From an uncultured Alphaproteobacteria bacterium (GTDB taxonomy: Bacteria > Pseudomonadota > Alphaproteobacteria > RF32 > CAG-239): a DNA stretch of 64,000 nt. The notes under the pieces are model-generated. The model searched no databases and had not been told where the DNA came from. It saw only the letters and a list, made by a program, of their open reading frames with translations. Shown here one piece after another: positions 24,246-32,723 of the stretch (position 1 is its first letter; each line of letters begins with the position of its first letter). The DNA lies in the NCBI GenBank assembly GCA_944393695.1, contig CALYAY010000006.1:31839-95838 (forward strand), given 5' to 3'. A program made the translations under genes and the position numbers.

Positions 24246-25948
24246 AAATCAACGGTTACGAAATTGCTTTGTCGGAAGAAGAACTGGACAAGATTATCAA
24301 TGAGCAAACCATCCGGATTGAACTGATTGACAAGAATTTTGAGGGGTATCAGAAGCTGAGCGAGGGCGACAAGAAAGCTTTGCAATATCTGGTTAATGCC
24401 GGAAAAATCATCAACGACGTGTCGCAGGAACAAGACCACCGGCTGAACCGGGAATTGCGCAAGGGACTGGAAGAGGCGGCCAAAACTTCATCCTGGGCGG
24501 CAAAAGCCTTAAAACTGTTTCATTTTATGAACGGGGTGGAAGGCAGCAACGGCATTGACAAGAAGCATGTGGAAATTTTCAAAGACGTGCACGGCGCCAA
24601 AGGAAGAAACTTTTATCCGGAAGATTTGAGCGTTGAGGAATTTCACCGGATTATAAAAAAGATGCTGCTGGAGGGCAAAGACGACGAAGTCAGAAAAATT
24701 CTGAGCGTCAGAACCATGGTGCGGCGCGCCGGGGATGAGCTTAAGGCGATTGACTATACCGAATATTTTGCAAAAGAATTTTCCGAGATTGCCAATCAGC
24801 TGGAGCTGGCGGCTCATTATACCGACGATGCCCTGCTGAAAGAATATCTGGGCTGGCAGGCGCAGGCATTGCTGCAAAACAACGAGGATATGGATATGCT
24901 GGCAGACAAGCATTGGGCCATGATGCAGGACACGCCGCTGGAATTTACGCTCAGCCGCGAAAATTATGACGACGCGATGAGCGGAACCCTGTGCGAAAAC
25001 AAGGAACTGGCCGAAATGCTGGCCGAACGAGGCATTGAGGTTATGGCCAAGGACATGCTCGGCGTGCGGGTGGGAATCGTTAACAAGGAAGGCACGTCCC
25101 TGCTGCTGCGCTTTAAGGACGAGATGAAAAAGCTGGCAAAGCTGATGCCTTATGCCGATCAGTATGAACAAAACGTGGCGCACGGCGACGAAATCAAACA
25201 AACCATGGTTGACGTTGACCTGGCGGCACTGTGCGGTGATTATGCCCAATGCCGCGGGGCGATTACCACGGCGCAAAACCTGCCCAATAACGACAAGTTG
25301 TCGATAAAGACCGGCGGCGGGCGGCGCAATGTTTATCACCGGCAGGTACGGATGAGCCGGGACAAAAAGCGGGACGCGGCTCTGCTGGAAGCTTTAGTGC
25401 GGCCGGATTTTCACAAATATTTTAATCCGGAAGCGGAACATATTTTTGTTATCGGACATGAAAACGGGCATTCCCTGGGCCCGGACAGCAGCTATCAAAA
25501 TGCCCTCGGCCTGCACAAACACACGATTGAGGAAAACAAAGCCGACGTGGTTTCCATCACCTTTATGCCGGAATATGTCAAAGCGGGGATTATCAGCGAA
25601 CAAACCCTGAAAGAGGTTTACGTGACCTGGATTATCCGCCTGCTGCTGAAAGCAAAGTCGGACGAACCGCACCGGGTGGGCGATTTGATTCATTTTAACT
25701 TTTTGCTGGAACACCACGCCATTGAATTTGATGCCGACCGCAAACTGGTGATTCACTTTGAGCGGTTGCCGGAGGTTATGCATAAAATTCTGGAAGAGAC
25801 GATTGAAATTCAGCTGTCCAAATCTCCGGAAAAAGCCAAGACCTTCATTGACAAATATACTTCATGGGGTGAAATTCACGAACATATCGCCGGAGTTCAC
25901 AAAAAGCTCGGGCTCAAGCCTTATAAAGAAATCAGGATGCACTTCTAA
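24242..25948 (+). CDS. M49-like zinc metallopeptidase
   Basis: A 568-residue soluble protein. The zinc motif HENGHSLGP at 406-414 and IEENKADVVS near 429-438 correspond to the HExxH...GP and EEaKAD signatures of the M49 (dipeptidyl peptidase III) superfamily, especially the branch found in NUDIX hydrolase 3-like proteins. The rest is helical. The start is ATG 24242, behind GGAGATAGAAAAG and overlapping the preceding stop; the longer upstream reading inside the previous gene is rejected. There is no signal peptide, so it is probably cytosolic. Coupling to the MEMO1-AMMECR1 gene suggests a joint function. It would cleave small peptides; substrate unknown. Confidence 0.8.
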   Translation: MKINGYEIALSEEELDKIINEQTIRIELIDKNFEGYQKLSEGDKKALQYLVNAGKIINDVSQEQDHRLNRELRKGLEEAAKTSSWAAKALKLFHFMNGVEGSNGIDKKHVEIFKDVHGAKGRNFYPEDLSVEEFHRIIKKMLLEGKDDEVRKILSVRTMVRRAGDELKAIDYTEYFAKEFSEIANQLELAAHYTDDALLKEYLGWQAQALLQNNEDMDMLADKHWAMMQDTPLEFTLSRENYDDAMSGTLCENKELAEMLAERGIEVMAKDMLGVRVGIVNKEGTSLLLRFKDEMKKLAKLMPYADQYEQNVAHGDEIKQTMVDVDLAALCGDYAQCRGAITTAQNLPNNDKLSIKTGGGRRNVYHRQVRMSRDKKRDAALLEALVRPDFHKYFNPEAEHIFVIGHENGHSLGPDSSYQNALGLHKHTIEENKADVVSITFMPEYVKAGIISEQTLKEVYVTWIIRLLLKAKSDEPHRVGDLIHFNFLLEHHAIEFDADRKLVIHFERLPEVMHKILEETIEIQLSKSPEKAKTFIDKYTSWGEIHEHIAGVHKKLGLKPYKEIRMHF

Positions 25949-26104
25949 ACGGTACCGTTTTTGTGCGGAACAAACATAAAGCAATCTTGCGGGACGAATC
26001 GGGCATCAGCGGCGGCGCCTGTTAATATTTTTTATGTTTTTTCTTGATTTGAAGAAAAAATGGCGCCACAATCAGGTTAGTATTTTAACAACCTGAGGAT
26101 TGCG

Positions 26105-26473
26105 ATGTTGAAAAAACTGATTTCCGGTGAGTTGAGCCTCGGCGACACTTTTTGGAAGTTTGGCATTTTGGGAATGATTGTCGTGGTTTTCGTGGTGCGG
26201 CTGTTTGCGGCGCTGCTGGCTTCAAAGTTGTCAAATATCAGTCTGTGGGTTTATTATACGCAATATTTCAAGCCCCTGCACATGAACAGCGGCATTTTGA
26301 TTTTGACGGTTTGTTATCTGGTGTCGCTGGCGGTGTTTATCTGGTATGCGGTTATGACGCTTTCGGGAACATGGAAAAGCTCGTCAAAATATGATAAAAG
26401 CATCTGGCTGCGCCATGTGTCCCGCTGGGTTATGGCAGGGTGGATTCTGCTTTGCGGCAATTTTGTTTTTTAA
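26105..26473 (+). CDS. Hypothetical inner-membrane protein
   Basis: A 122-residue protein with three hydrophobic segments (about 22-42, 60-82 and 104-121). No recognised family. Its stop is followed 11 bp later by the start of a small lipoprotein, so the two are probably cotranscribed. The ATG follows GAGGATTGCG. Confidence 0.65.
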   Translation: MLKKLISGELSLGDTFWKFGILGMIVVVFVVRLFAALLASKLSNISLWVYYTQYFKPLHMNSGILILTVCYLVSLAVFIWYAVMTLSGTWKSSSKYDKSIWLRHVSRWVMAGWILLCGNFVF

Positions 26474-26484
26474 GGATAAAAGAA

Positions 26485-26643
26485 ATGAAAAAATTAGTTT
26501 TGGGTCTTTGTCTGCTGTTGCTTTCCGGGTGTGTTCTGGTGGGTGATTTTCCGGAAAACCGCGAACGCCTGCACGAATACGGGCATGACGAGGATTATTG
26601 CCACAAAAATCCGGGGCGCTGTTACAACGGTATTCCCTGGTAA
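26485..26643 (+). CDS. Small lipoprotein, 52 aa
   Basis: A 52-residue lipoprotein that begins at ATG 26485 behind AAGGATAAAAG. The signal peptide MKKLVLGLCLLLLSGC carries a lipobox LLSGC with Cys16 as the lipidated residue. The mature part has only ~36 residues, includes HDEDYCHKNPGRC and ends in IPW. It resembles the entericidin-size class only in length, not in sequence. Cotranscribed with the preceding membrane protein; a hairpin terminator follows. Confidence 0.65.
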   Translation: MKKLVLGLCLLLLSGCVLVGDFPENRERLHEYGHDEDYCHKNPGRCYNGIPW

Positions 26644-26660
26644 GCGGCAGGTGTTTATAT

Positions 26661-26690
26661 AAAGAAGAAAGACTTTGGTTTTTCTTCTTT
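26661..26690 (+). terminator. Terminator after the small lipoprotein
   Basis: A perfect 10-bp stem AAAGAAGAAA/TTTCTTCTTT with a 10-nt loop is followed by a run of T. The stem is A/T-rich, so it is not very stable, but the position suits the end of the two-gene unit. Confidence 0.5.
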
Positions 26691-26745
26691 TTTTGTTTCC
26701 GGTTAATAAAAAATTATTAAAATTCTGTTACATTGATAAAAACGA

Positions 26746-26786
26746 ATAGACAAAACTTAGAATTTGTGATATATTGTCTATATATT
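26746..26786 (+). promoter_or_regulatory. Candidate promoter with flanking inverted repeat
   Basis: An 8-bp inverted repeat (ATAGACAA at 26746-26753, TTGTCTAT at 26774-26781) encloses a candidate -35 (TTAGAA, 26757-26762) and borders a candidate -10 (TATATT, 26781-26786), 18 bp apart. The arrangement looks like an operator over a promoter, but no factor is known. Confidence 0.35.
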
Positions 26787-26815
26787 CACAAAAAAACTGA
26801 AAAGGACGTTTTACA

Positions 26816-28252
26816 ATGGCTGATAATGATGATGTATTTGTTTCCGAAATTAGGGGCTGGATTGAAAAATGGGAATTTACTGAGGAGGACGTTAACAGAG
26901 TAATTGAGGTGGTCAATAAGCTGCCAACTCCCGAGGAAAAAAGGAAGTATATCGTAGAAAGCGAAGCAGAAGCCAGAAAAAATGGCTTAAAGCCAAAATA
27001 CCAAGAAGTTCCGACGCCTGAATTTACAAAATTCTTAGAGAGTCAAAATATGACAGCTCAAGATTTCATAGATGCTTCGCAAGAAAAACAGGAACAATTA
27101 ATATCTTCATTCGGCGAACACTCCCCAAAAATAAGCGCACTAAAGAAAGCCACAGAGACTAAAGTTAGTGATCACCAAGAAGAAGATACAAACTCCTCCC
27201 AAAATTCAGACTGGAAAGAAATGCGGCGGAAGGCATGGAAAGAGTATGCCGATACCAATAAACAGCCTTTTGAAGAAATCAGCAAAGCCGAAGATGCCGA
27301 CTTGTCAATGAAAGTCGGAGACACGCCAATCCATTATCAGGATAAAAGTCATCTGACCATGGGCAACGGCGAATATGAAAAATTTGTCAAAGCCGTTCAG
27401 ATTGAAAAAGCCGCCAAGACAGATATTATCAATTTCGGCAATATTCAGAGTGAAGAATATAAACAAAAACTGGCTGCCGCGTGTATCCAAGAGGGCATGC
27501 TGATGAAGAACGGGCCGAAATCAATTAATCTTGATTTGGAATGCTTTAAGGGCCTTAATCCCGAGGTGAAAGCCAAAATTGAGGAATATAACCGGACTCA
27601 AGCAGCCAAAGAAGCTGCAAAATCCCAAGAGAAGCCGCAGGAAAAGACGGAAACTGGTAATTCTAACAAGGAAAACCAGACAAAAAGCGGAGAGGAAAAT
27701 CAGACAGATGCACCGAACCCGACTAATGATGGTCAGGGGGCAGAGACCGGTACTTCTGGAGCTTCAGCTGGTTCGGAAAAACAAGATGAACAAAAGCCAA
27801 ACTATGAGGAGATATTTAAGAAGAAAGTAGAAGATTTGAAAAAAGAGAAAGAGAAAAATCCAGATTATAAACTGGACATGAGTCAGATTGAAAATACGGC
27901 CGATAGAGTTATCGCTTTTGCGGCGGCCAGAACAGCCGGTGTTAAAATAGACAAGTTGGAGCTACAAGACTCTCTCCGCGGCAATGATGCTTCCACAAGA
28001 GAAGAAGCAGACAAAATCATTGATGATGTAAAAAAAGGCTTGCCCAAGGGAGCTCAGAATTCCGTAAAAGCGCATGAGGAAGTTGCGGCTGGATACAGAA
28101 GGCTGGAAGTAAAGAAGCAATCGAACAATGAACAGAAGGGTACAAGTAAAGACTCACAAGACCCAAAGACACCCCAAAAGAAGAACGACTCAAAAACATC
28201 TGGCACACTGACTGTAGAACAAGTTATCAAGGGGCAAGGCAACAGCTATTAA
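26816..28252 (+). CDS. Low-complexity accessory protein with two LPD7-like modules
   Basis: A 478-residue hydrophilic protein, very rich in Lys, Glu, Gln, Asn and Ser, with long disordered stretches (about 265-335 and 405-465). Residues ~190-245 contain NFGNIQSEEYKQKLAAAC, close to the module in the zincin protein at 19978-22026. A second, weaker copy lies at ~355-385 (QIENTADRVIAFAAARTAGVKIDKL). I know of no function. The start ATG 26816 follows AAAAGGACG. No signal peptide or membrane segment. The AT-richer codon use suggests a different history from the housekeeping genes around it. Confidence 0.6.
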   Translation: MADNDDVFVSEIRGWIEKWEFTEEDVNRVIEVVNKLPTPEEKRKYIVESEAEARKNGLKPKYQEVPTPEFTKFLESQNMTAQDFIDASQEKQEQLISSFGEHSPKISALKKATETKVSDHQEEDTNSSQNSDWKEMRRKAWKEYADTNKQPFEEISKAEDADLSMKVGDTPIHYQDKSHLTMGNGEYEKFVKAVQIEKAAKTDIINFGNIQSEEYKQKLAAACIQEGMLMKNGPKSINLDLECFKGLNPEVKAKIEEYNRTQAAKEAAKSQEKPQEKTETGNSNKENQTKSGEENQTDAPNPTNDGQGAETGTSGASAGSEKQDEQKPNYEEIFKKKVEDLKKEKEKNPDYKLDMSQIENTADRVIAFAAARTAGVKIDKLELQDSLRGNDASTREEADKIIDDVKKGLPKGAQNSVKAHEEVAAGYRRLEVKKQSNNEQKGTSKDSQDPKTPQKKNDSKTSGTLTVEQVIKGQGNSY

Positions 28253-28269
28253 AAGCTTCTTGTGTATGG

Positions 28270-28295
28270 AAACAGCGGGGAAAACTCCGCTGTTT
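28270..28295 (+). terminator. Terminator after the low-complexity protein
   Basis: AAACAGCGGG at 28270-28279 pairs with TCCGCTGTTT at 28286-28295 (one G-T), followed by more T. It lies 18 bp beyond the stop. Confidence 0.75.
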
Positions 28296-28378
28296 TTTTT
28301 GAGGCGGGGCGATAAATTAACTTTTTCTTTACATTTTACAAAAATTCGGAAAATTTTCAAAATTTTGCTAAAATAGAC

Positions 28379-28407
28379 TTGCAATTTATATTCTTTTGTG
28401 TTATATT
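28379..28407 (+). promoter_or_regulatory. Sigma-70-type promoter of the Pro-Glu-rich giant gene
   Basis: -35 TTGCAA at 28379-28384, a 17-bp spacer, and -10 TATATT at 28402-28407. The ribosome site AGGAG at 28437-28441 lies 8 nt before ATG 28450. Confidence 0.55.
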
Positions 28408-28449
28408 GCCCACAGTTAAACCCAGAAAGTTTTTTTAGGAGTGATAAAA

Positions 28450-30615
28450 ATGGAACCTATTGAGGCTGTTAAGCTGGCGGTTTCGGACAAAGATGCGAGC
28501 TTTGCCGAGCTGCGGGAAGCGGCCAAGCTCTTGCGGAGAGACACCAGCGAAGGGCTTCGGCTGAAGAAGAAAGCCAGAAAGAAATTAAGCAAGGTGCAGG
28601 AAAACCTTGGACAAATGGATTTGTCCGAGAGCGAGGCCGCATTTTTTGTTGCCAGAGAGTTTACCTCGCCGGAAGAGCGCAATACCGAAGAATTTAAAAA
28701 GCTGGTTAATGTGTTGGAAAAACATATTGCCGAGTTGAAGACCGCAGAAAAAACAAAGGCAGAAAAGGAAAAGGGCAAAGAAAAGGACGCTGATTTGCAA
28801 AATAAAAGCAAAACGGCGGACAATCTGATTGTTTCCGATATGCCGCAGGAAGAGGTCCGCAGCAAAAAAGAAAACGATCAGAAGGACAAGGCTTTTCCCA
28901 ATCAGGAACAATATGAGCATCCGATTGCCACAAATGACGCCATCAGCAAAAAGCAGGTTAATGCAAATTTTGAGACGATTTCAAAATTTGACGCCAAAAT
29001 CAACCCGCTGAGCGAAGATGACAAATATTTTGAAGAAAGCCGCAACGGGCTGGATATGATGAACGTGGTCGATGACAACGGCAACAGCGTTGACATGAAA
29101 CCGGAAATCGTTGAAAACGCCAAGCTGAAAACCATGTCGGATTTGCTGAGCACGGAAAAGGACATTACCGAAGACGACTATCGCAGCCAGCTGAAAAACA
29201 ATATCGACCTCAGCGCGTTTACCATTCTGAACGTCGACCGCGCCAATGAGCTGGCTCAGAACAACGGCAAAGGTATGCGCCAGAGCTTCAGCAAAATGAT
29301 TGACGACTATACGGCCGGCGGAAAGAAAAATAAAGTTAACGTCAGCCTGGACAGCGCCATCAGCGTTATTACCGATTCAAACCAGCAGATTGACAAGTTT
29401 ACCGGAAAAATCGAAAAACAATTCGGTGATATTCCGGTCGTTAAAAACATCCGCAGCCGGTTGAACCGTCTGGATAACCGCATGAGCGGCAAATATGGCA
29501 AAAAATATGAAGTTACCCGCGATGTGGTTAAAGGAACAGCCGGATTTATTACGGATCTGGGGCTGGTTGCCCTGGCCGGAGCCGCCGGCCCGGTCGGACT
29601 GGGAATTTATTCGCTGTATACGTTTAAGAAACATGTCGTTCCCTTCCTTGACAGATATCAAAAAGCCAAGGAAGCCACAGGCATCAGCTTTAAGAACTAC
29701 AGCAAAGAAAACAAAAAAGAAGCAACCCTTGCCGGATTGTATACGGTTTCGTCCGCGGCGACGATGGGGATTGCCGGATTTGTCGGCGCTTATAACGCAA
29801 CAACTCATGCCGGCGCGACATTTGCCGATGCAGTTACCAAATATGCCGGCGGAGCAAAAATTGCAGCCGGACTGGGTGCCGTTACCCTGAAACAGGGCAG
29901 CGATGTCAAGGCGGCAATCGACCGTAACGAAAATGTCGGCAAGGCTGTCGGCAAAATGGCGCTGGCTATCGGAACCTTTGTGTTGCTGGCCGAGGCCCGC
30001 GACAGTTATGACCTGATTGCTCACGGCAGCAATGAAAACACCGGGGTTATCAATAACAATTACAATATCTATATTGATAATTGCTGCAACGAAAATCCGG
30101 ATTGTGACTGCAATGACAAGCCCGAGCCGGTTAAACCGAGACCGGTGATTACGAAACCGGAACCGGTTGTCGTACCGCCTGAGCCGGTCGTCGTTCCTGA
30201 GCCGGAGCCCGAGCCGCAACCCGAACCTGTTCCTGATTTCGGGCCGTTTGAACCTGTGGGAATACCTGTTCCGGCAATGGAAATGCCGACACATCTGGAT
30301 CCTATTCCGGTTAATGCTCCCGAACATGAGGTTTTGGACAACGGCGTCCGCCACTATGACGGAGATATTACCGACCAGCTGGTGGCTGATGCCAATAACG
30401 GACGCGTCCTGTGCGACGGACTGTTTTATGACCAGCCGGCCTCCAACAGCGCCGATCTGGACGAAAGAGCCCTGGCGCTTAAGGATCATGCCGCCGGCGT
30501 GGCAACATGTGATACTCCGGAACCGGTTTATACGCCGAAAGACGGGGTCCGCCATTTTGACAATATCTATCAGCAGATTTTGGCAGACCGGGCGGCAGCC
30601 AAAAACATGGGTTAA
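28450..30615 (+). CDS. Large accessory protein: hydrophobic core, Cys patch, Pro-Glu-rich spacer and C-terminal repeats
   Basis: A 721-residue protein. Start ATG 28450 is favoured by AGGAG 8 nt upstream (a GTG at 28441 overlaps that site). The first ~350 residues are charged and helical. About 355-520 holds several hydrophobic Gly/Ala-rich segments (VVKGTAGFITDLGLVALAGAA and others) that could span a membrane. A short NN..IDNCCNENPDCDC patch follows, then a PEP-type proline-glutamate spacer (~560-600). The C-terminal region has two copies of a DGVRHYD/DGVRHFD motif, each followed by Q-x-L-x-A-D, about 70 residues apart. I recognise no family; an envelope-spanning or surface role is a guess. 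Confidence 0.6.
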   Translation: MEPIEAVKLAVSDKDASFAELREAAKLLRRDTSEGLRLKKKARKKLSKVQENLGQMDLSESEAAFFVAREFTSPEERNTEEFKKLVNVLEKHIAELKTAEKTKAEKEKGKEKDADLQNKSKTADNLIVSDMPQEEVRSKKENDQKDKAFPNQEQYEHPIATNDAISKKQVNANFETISKFDAKINPLSEDDKYFEESRNGLDMMNVVDDNGNSVDMKPEIVENAKLKTMSDLLSTEKDITEDDYRSQLKNNIDLSAFTILNVDRANELAQNNGKGMRQSFSKMIDDYTAGGKKNKVNVSLDSAISVITDSNQQIDKFTGKIEKQFGDIPVVKNIRSRLNRLDNRMSGKYGKKYEVTRDVVKGTAGFITDLGLVALAGAAGPVGLGIYSLYTFKKHVVPFLDRYQKAKEATGISFKNYSKENKKEATLAGLYTVSSAATMGIAGFVGAYNATTHAGATFADAVTKYAGGAKIAAGLGAVTLKQGSDVKAAIDRNENVGKAVGKMALAIGTFVLLAEARDSYDLIAHGSNENTGVINNNYNIYIDNCCNENPDCDCNDKPEPVKPRPVITKPEPVVVPPEPVVVPEPEPEPQPEPVPDFGPFEPVGIPVPAMEMPTHLDPIPVNAPEHEVLDNGVRHYDGDITDQLVADANNGRVLCDGLFYDQPASNSADLDERALALKDHAAGVATCDTPEPVYTPKDGVRHFDNIYQQILADRAAAKNMG

Positions 30616-30662
30616 AATTCTGAACCTTTTAAACTCGCCATATCACTCCGGGTTTAAGCTGA

Positions 30663-30689
30663 AGCAGCGGTACGATAAATACCGCTGCT
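30663..30689 (+). terminator. Terminator after the Pro-Glu-rich gene
   Basis: A perfect 10-bp stem AGCAGCGGTA/TACCGCTGCT with a 7-nt loop is followed by TTTG. A second hairpin at 30706-30737 may reinforce it. Confidence 0.8.
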
Positions 30690-30794
30690 TTTGTTTGCAG
30701 ATAAAAAGCCCGCAAATTTCCGGTGGTTTGCAGGCTTGGGATAGTTTACGGGGATGAAAATTTGTGTTGGCAGGGGTTTTCTTCCGACAAAAAA

Positions 30795-30815
30795 AGCGCC
30801 CGTAAAACGGACGCT
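30795..30815 (-). terminator. Terminator of the minus-strand OMP gene
   Basis: AGCGCCCGT pairs with ACGGACGCT with one mismatch and a 3-nt loop. The A6 on its left is a T-run for the minus-strand transcript that ends 21 bp upstream. Confidence 0.65.
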
Positions 30816-30835
30816 TCAGGAGGAAAGATTTATGA

Positions 30836-31435
30836 TTAAAAGACGTAGCGGGCACCAAGATAAAACTCATGAGCACGGACGGAAGCATGTTCAATATCAC
30901 CCATGTGCCAAAAACGATAACCAAGGTCAACGTTGATGCGGGTGGTGACCTGAGCCGACAAACCGCCGCCGAGAGCCCAAGTGAAGTTGTTTTCACTGTA
31001 ATGAGTTTTCTGAGTTGTACCTGCGCTTACAAAACGTCCGTTCAAATCAATATTGGTCATACCGATACCGGCCATCAGGTAAGGCGTGAACATGGTGTAA
31101 GGAGAAAGATCAAGGTAAACGTTCCACATGTAAGAATCTGATTCTACTTCAGCTTTGCTGGAACTGCTGATTTTGTTTTCTGTTTTTTCGCGCCAGGTAT
31201 ATTCCAACTCGGTACGCAGGTAACCATAACGATAACCAAGAGCAATACCGGCAATCAGGCTGTTGTCGTCAACATCGTAACGATCACCGAGATTTTCGCT
31301 GTTATCGCCGATATTATGATTAATCAGACCGCCGCGGACGCCCACATACAAACCGTCGCAACCGGCAAAAGCATTTCCGGACAAGCCCAGGACTAAAACG
31401 GCTGCCGATATGCCTGTTAAAAATTTGCTTTTCAT
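30836..31435 (-). CDS. Outer-membrane beta-barrel protein (OmpA/Opa-like, 8-stranded)
   Basis: A 199-residue protein with a signal peptide (MKSKFLTGISAAVLVLGLSGNAFA) and a mature barrel of alternating aromatic strands: GLYVGVRGGL, IAGIALGYRYGYLRTELEYTW, SYMWNVYLDLS, TPYLMAGIGM, and a C-terminal EFYLGARYVF ending in Phe, typical of outer-membrane assembly signals. ATG 31435 is preferred over an earlier ATG at 31501 because GGAGAG precedes it and it starts the signal peptide. Function could be adhesin- or immune-protective-like; unproven. Confidence 0.82.
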   Translation of the reverse strand: MKSKFLTGISAAVLVLGLSGNAFAGCDGLYVGVRGGLINHNIGDNSENLGDRYDVDDNSLIAGIALGYRYGYLRTELEYTWREKTENKISSSSKAEVESDSYMWNVYLDLSPYTMFTPYLMAGIGMTNIDLNGRFVSAGTTQKTHYSENNFTWALGGGLSAQVTTRINVDLGYRFWHMGDIEHASVRAHEFYLGARYVF

Positions 31436-31588
31436 AAATCTCTCCTTAAAAGAACCATGAGTCACACACTGCTCACAAACAATTTTGTCAATTCTTAACA
31501 TATTTTTGCGAAATATGCAAGAACTTTCTAAAATTTATTTTAGCTTAACAGGCAATTATTAAAATGAAATTAATGAAAAATATTAAAT

Positions 31589-32335
31589 TCAACCGGAAAA
31601 TGAATTTACCAGGGAACCGGCCAACATGTACCAGCCGTCTATCAGGACAAAGAAAATCACCTTAAACGGCAGAGCCAGCACCGTGGGCGGCAGCATCATC
31701 ATACCCATGGACATTAAAACCGAGGCAATGACCATATCAATTATCAGAAACGGAATGAAAATCAGAAAGCCGATTTCAAAAGCCCGGCGCAGTTCGCTTA
31801 TCATAAAAGCAGGAACAACGATTTTGAGCGGGGTTTCGGCAACGCTTTCCGCCGGCTTTTCCTTGGCCAGGTCAGTGAAAAGAAGCAGGTCTTTTTCACG
31901 GGTGTTTTTGACCATAAATTCTTTCAACGGGGCGACAGCCTTTTCCAGGCCTTCGGAAATCTCGATTTTTTCCTCATACATCGGCTTAATGCCCTCTTCC
32001 CATGATTTTTGCAAAACCGGCGACATAATAAACAAAGTCAGAAACAAAGCCAGAGAAACCAAAACCATGTTCGGCGGGGTGGACTGGGTGGCCAGAGCGC
32101 TGCGGGTGATTGACAAGACCACGACAATGCGGGTGAACGAAGTCATCATGACCAGAATGCTTGGCGCAACGGACAAAACCGTGATCATCAGGATGACATT
32201 AAAAATGCGGGCGGTGGCGGAGCCGGTGACCGGTTCCTGCATGTTCAGGCTCATGGTCTGGGCGCTGGCGACACCGGCGGCGGCCAGCCAGACTATTGCC
32301 GCAACAATTAACAGATAACCGATTTTTTTAATCAT
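31589..32335 (-). CDS. fliP: Flagellar export gate protein FliP
   Basis: A 248-residue inner-membrane component of the flagellar type III export gate. It has an N-terminal signal-like segment (IGYLLIVAAIVWLAAAGVASA) and the family core with VLMMTSFTRIVVVLSITRSALATQSTPPN and IPFLIIDMVIASVLMSMGM. The start is ATG 32335; a longer frame to 32539 runs through fliO and is not used. It overlaps fliO by 8 bp. Other gate genes (fliQ, fliR, flhB) are not in the window. Confidence 0.95.
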   Translation of the reverse strand: MIKKIGYLLIVAAIVWLAAAGVASAQTMSLNMQEPVTGSATARIFNVILMITVLSVAPSILVMMTSFTRIVVVLSITRSALATQSTPPNMVLVSLALFLTLFIMSPVLQKSWEEGIKPMYEEKIEISEGLEKAVAPLKEFMVKNTREKDLLLFTDLAKEKPAESVAETPLKIVVPAFMISELRRAFEIGFLIFIPFLIIDMVIASVLMSMGMMMLPPTVLALPFKVIFFVLIDGWYMLAGSLVNSFSG

Positions 32336-32618
32336 TTTTTTTGGCCTCAACAGTCGTCTTTTCCATATCCAGCAGCACCGCCCGGCGATTGCCGCAAAAC
32401 AGCAAAAATTCTTTATCGTCCTTTTTGACCAGCAACAGAGAATTGCCGGCGTCAATTTTTTGATTTTCAATAATCCGGAGCCGGCGGCCTTCCTGCAAAT
32501 TGCGAAACACCTTGCAGCCGGGCGCTTTGGTCTGCACATATTTAATCATCCATAAGGTAAGCAGCAGCAAACCAAGTACAAATAACAATGCCAAAATCGA
32601 TTGCAGAATTATTCCCAT
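32328..32618 (-). CDS. fliO: FliO-like flagellar assembly protein
   Basis: A 96-residue protein with one N-terminal transmembrane segment (SILALLFVLGLLLLTLWMI) and a basic/beta C-terminal part (EGRRLRIIENQKIDAGNSLLLV, then EFLLFCGN), typical of FliO, which helps assemble FliP. The start is ATG 32618; GTG 32630 is possible and adds four residues. It sits directly before fliP and overlaps it by 8 bp, the conserved fliO-fliP order. FliO is poorly conserved, so context carries much of the call. Confidence 0.8.
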   Translation of the reverse strand: MGIILQSILALLFVLGLLLLTLWMIKYVQTKAPGCKVFRNLQEGRRLRIIENQKIDAGNSLLLVKKDDKEFLLFCGNRRAVLLDMEKTTVEAKKND

Positions 32619-32723
32619 GTCCGTCTTCACCGGTTAAATACCAAAAACTCCGAGAGAAAAGCTTCCCGGTTTTATTGTTCTAACATGTTGCCAATTAATT
32701 TTCAATATGTTAAGCTCCGGCCT

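Noticed and set aside
29377..30555. 392-codon frame opposite the Pro-Glu-rich gene
   Set aside because: Antisense shadow caused by the coding bias of the plus-strand gene.
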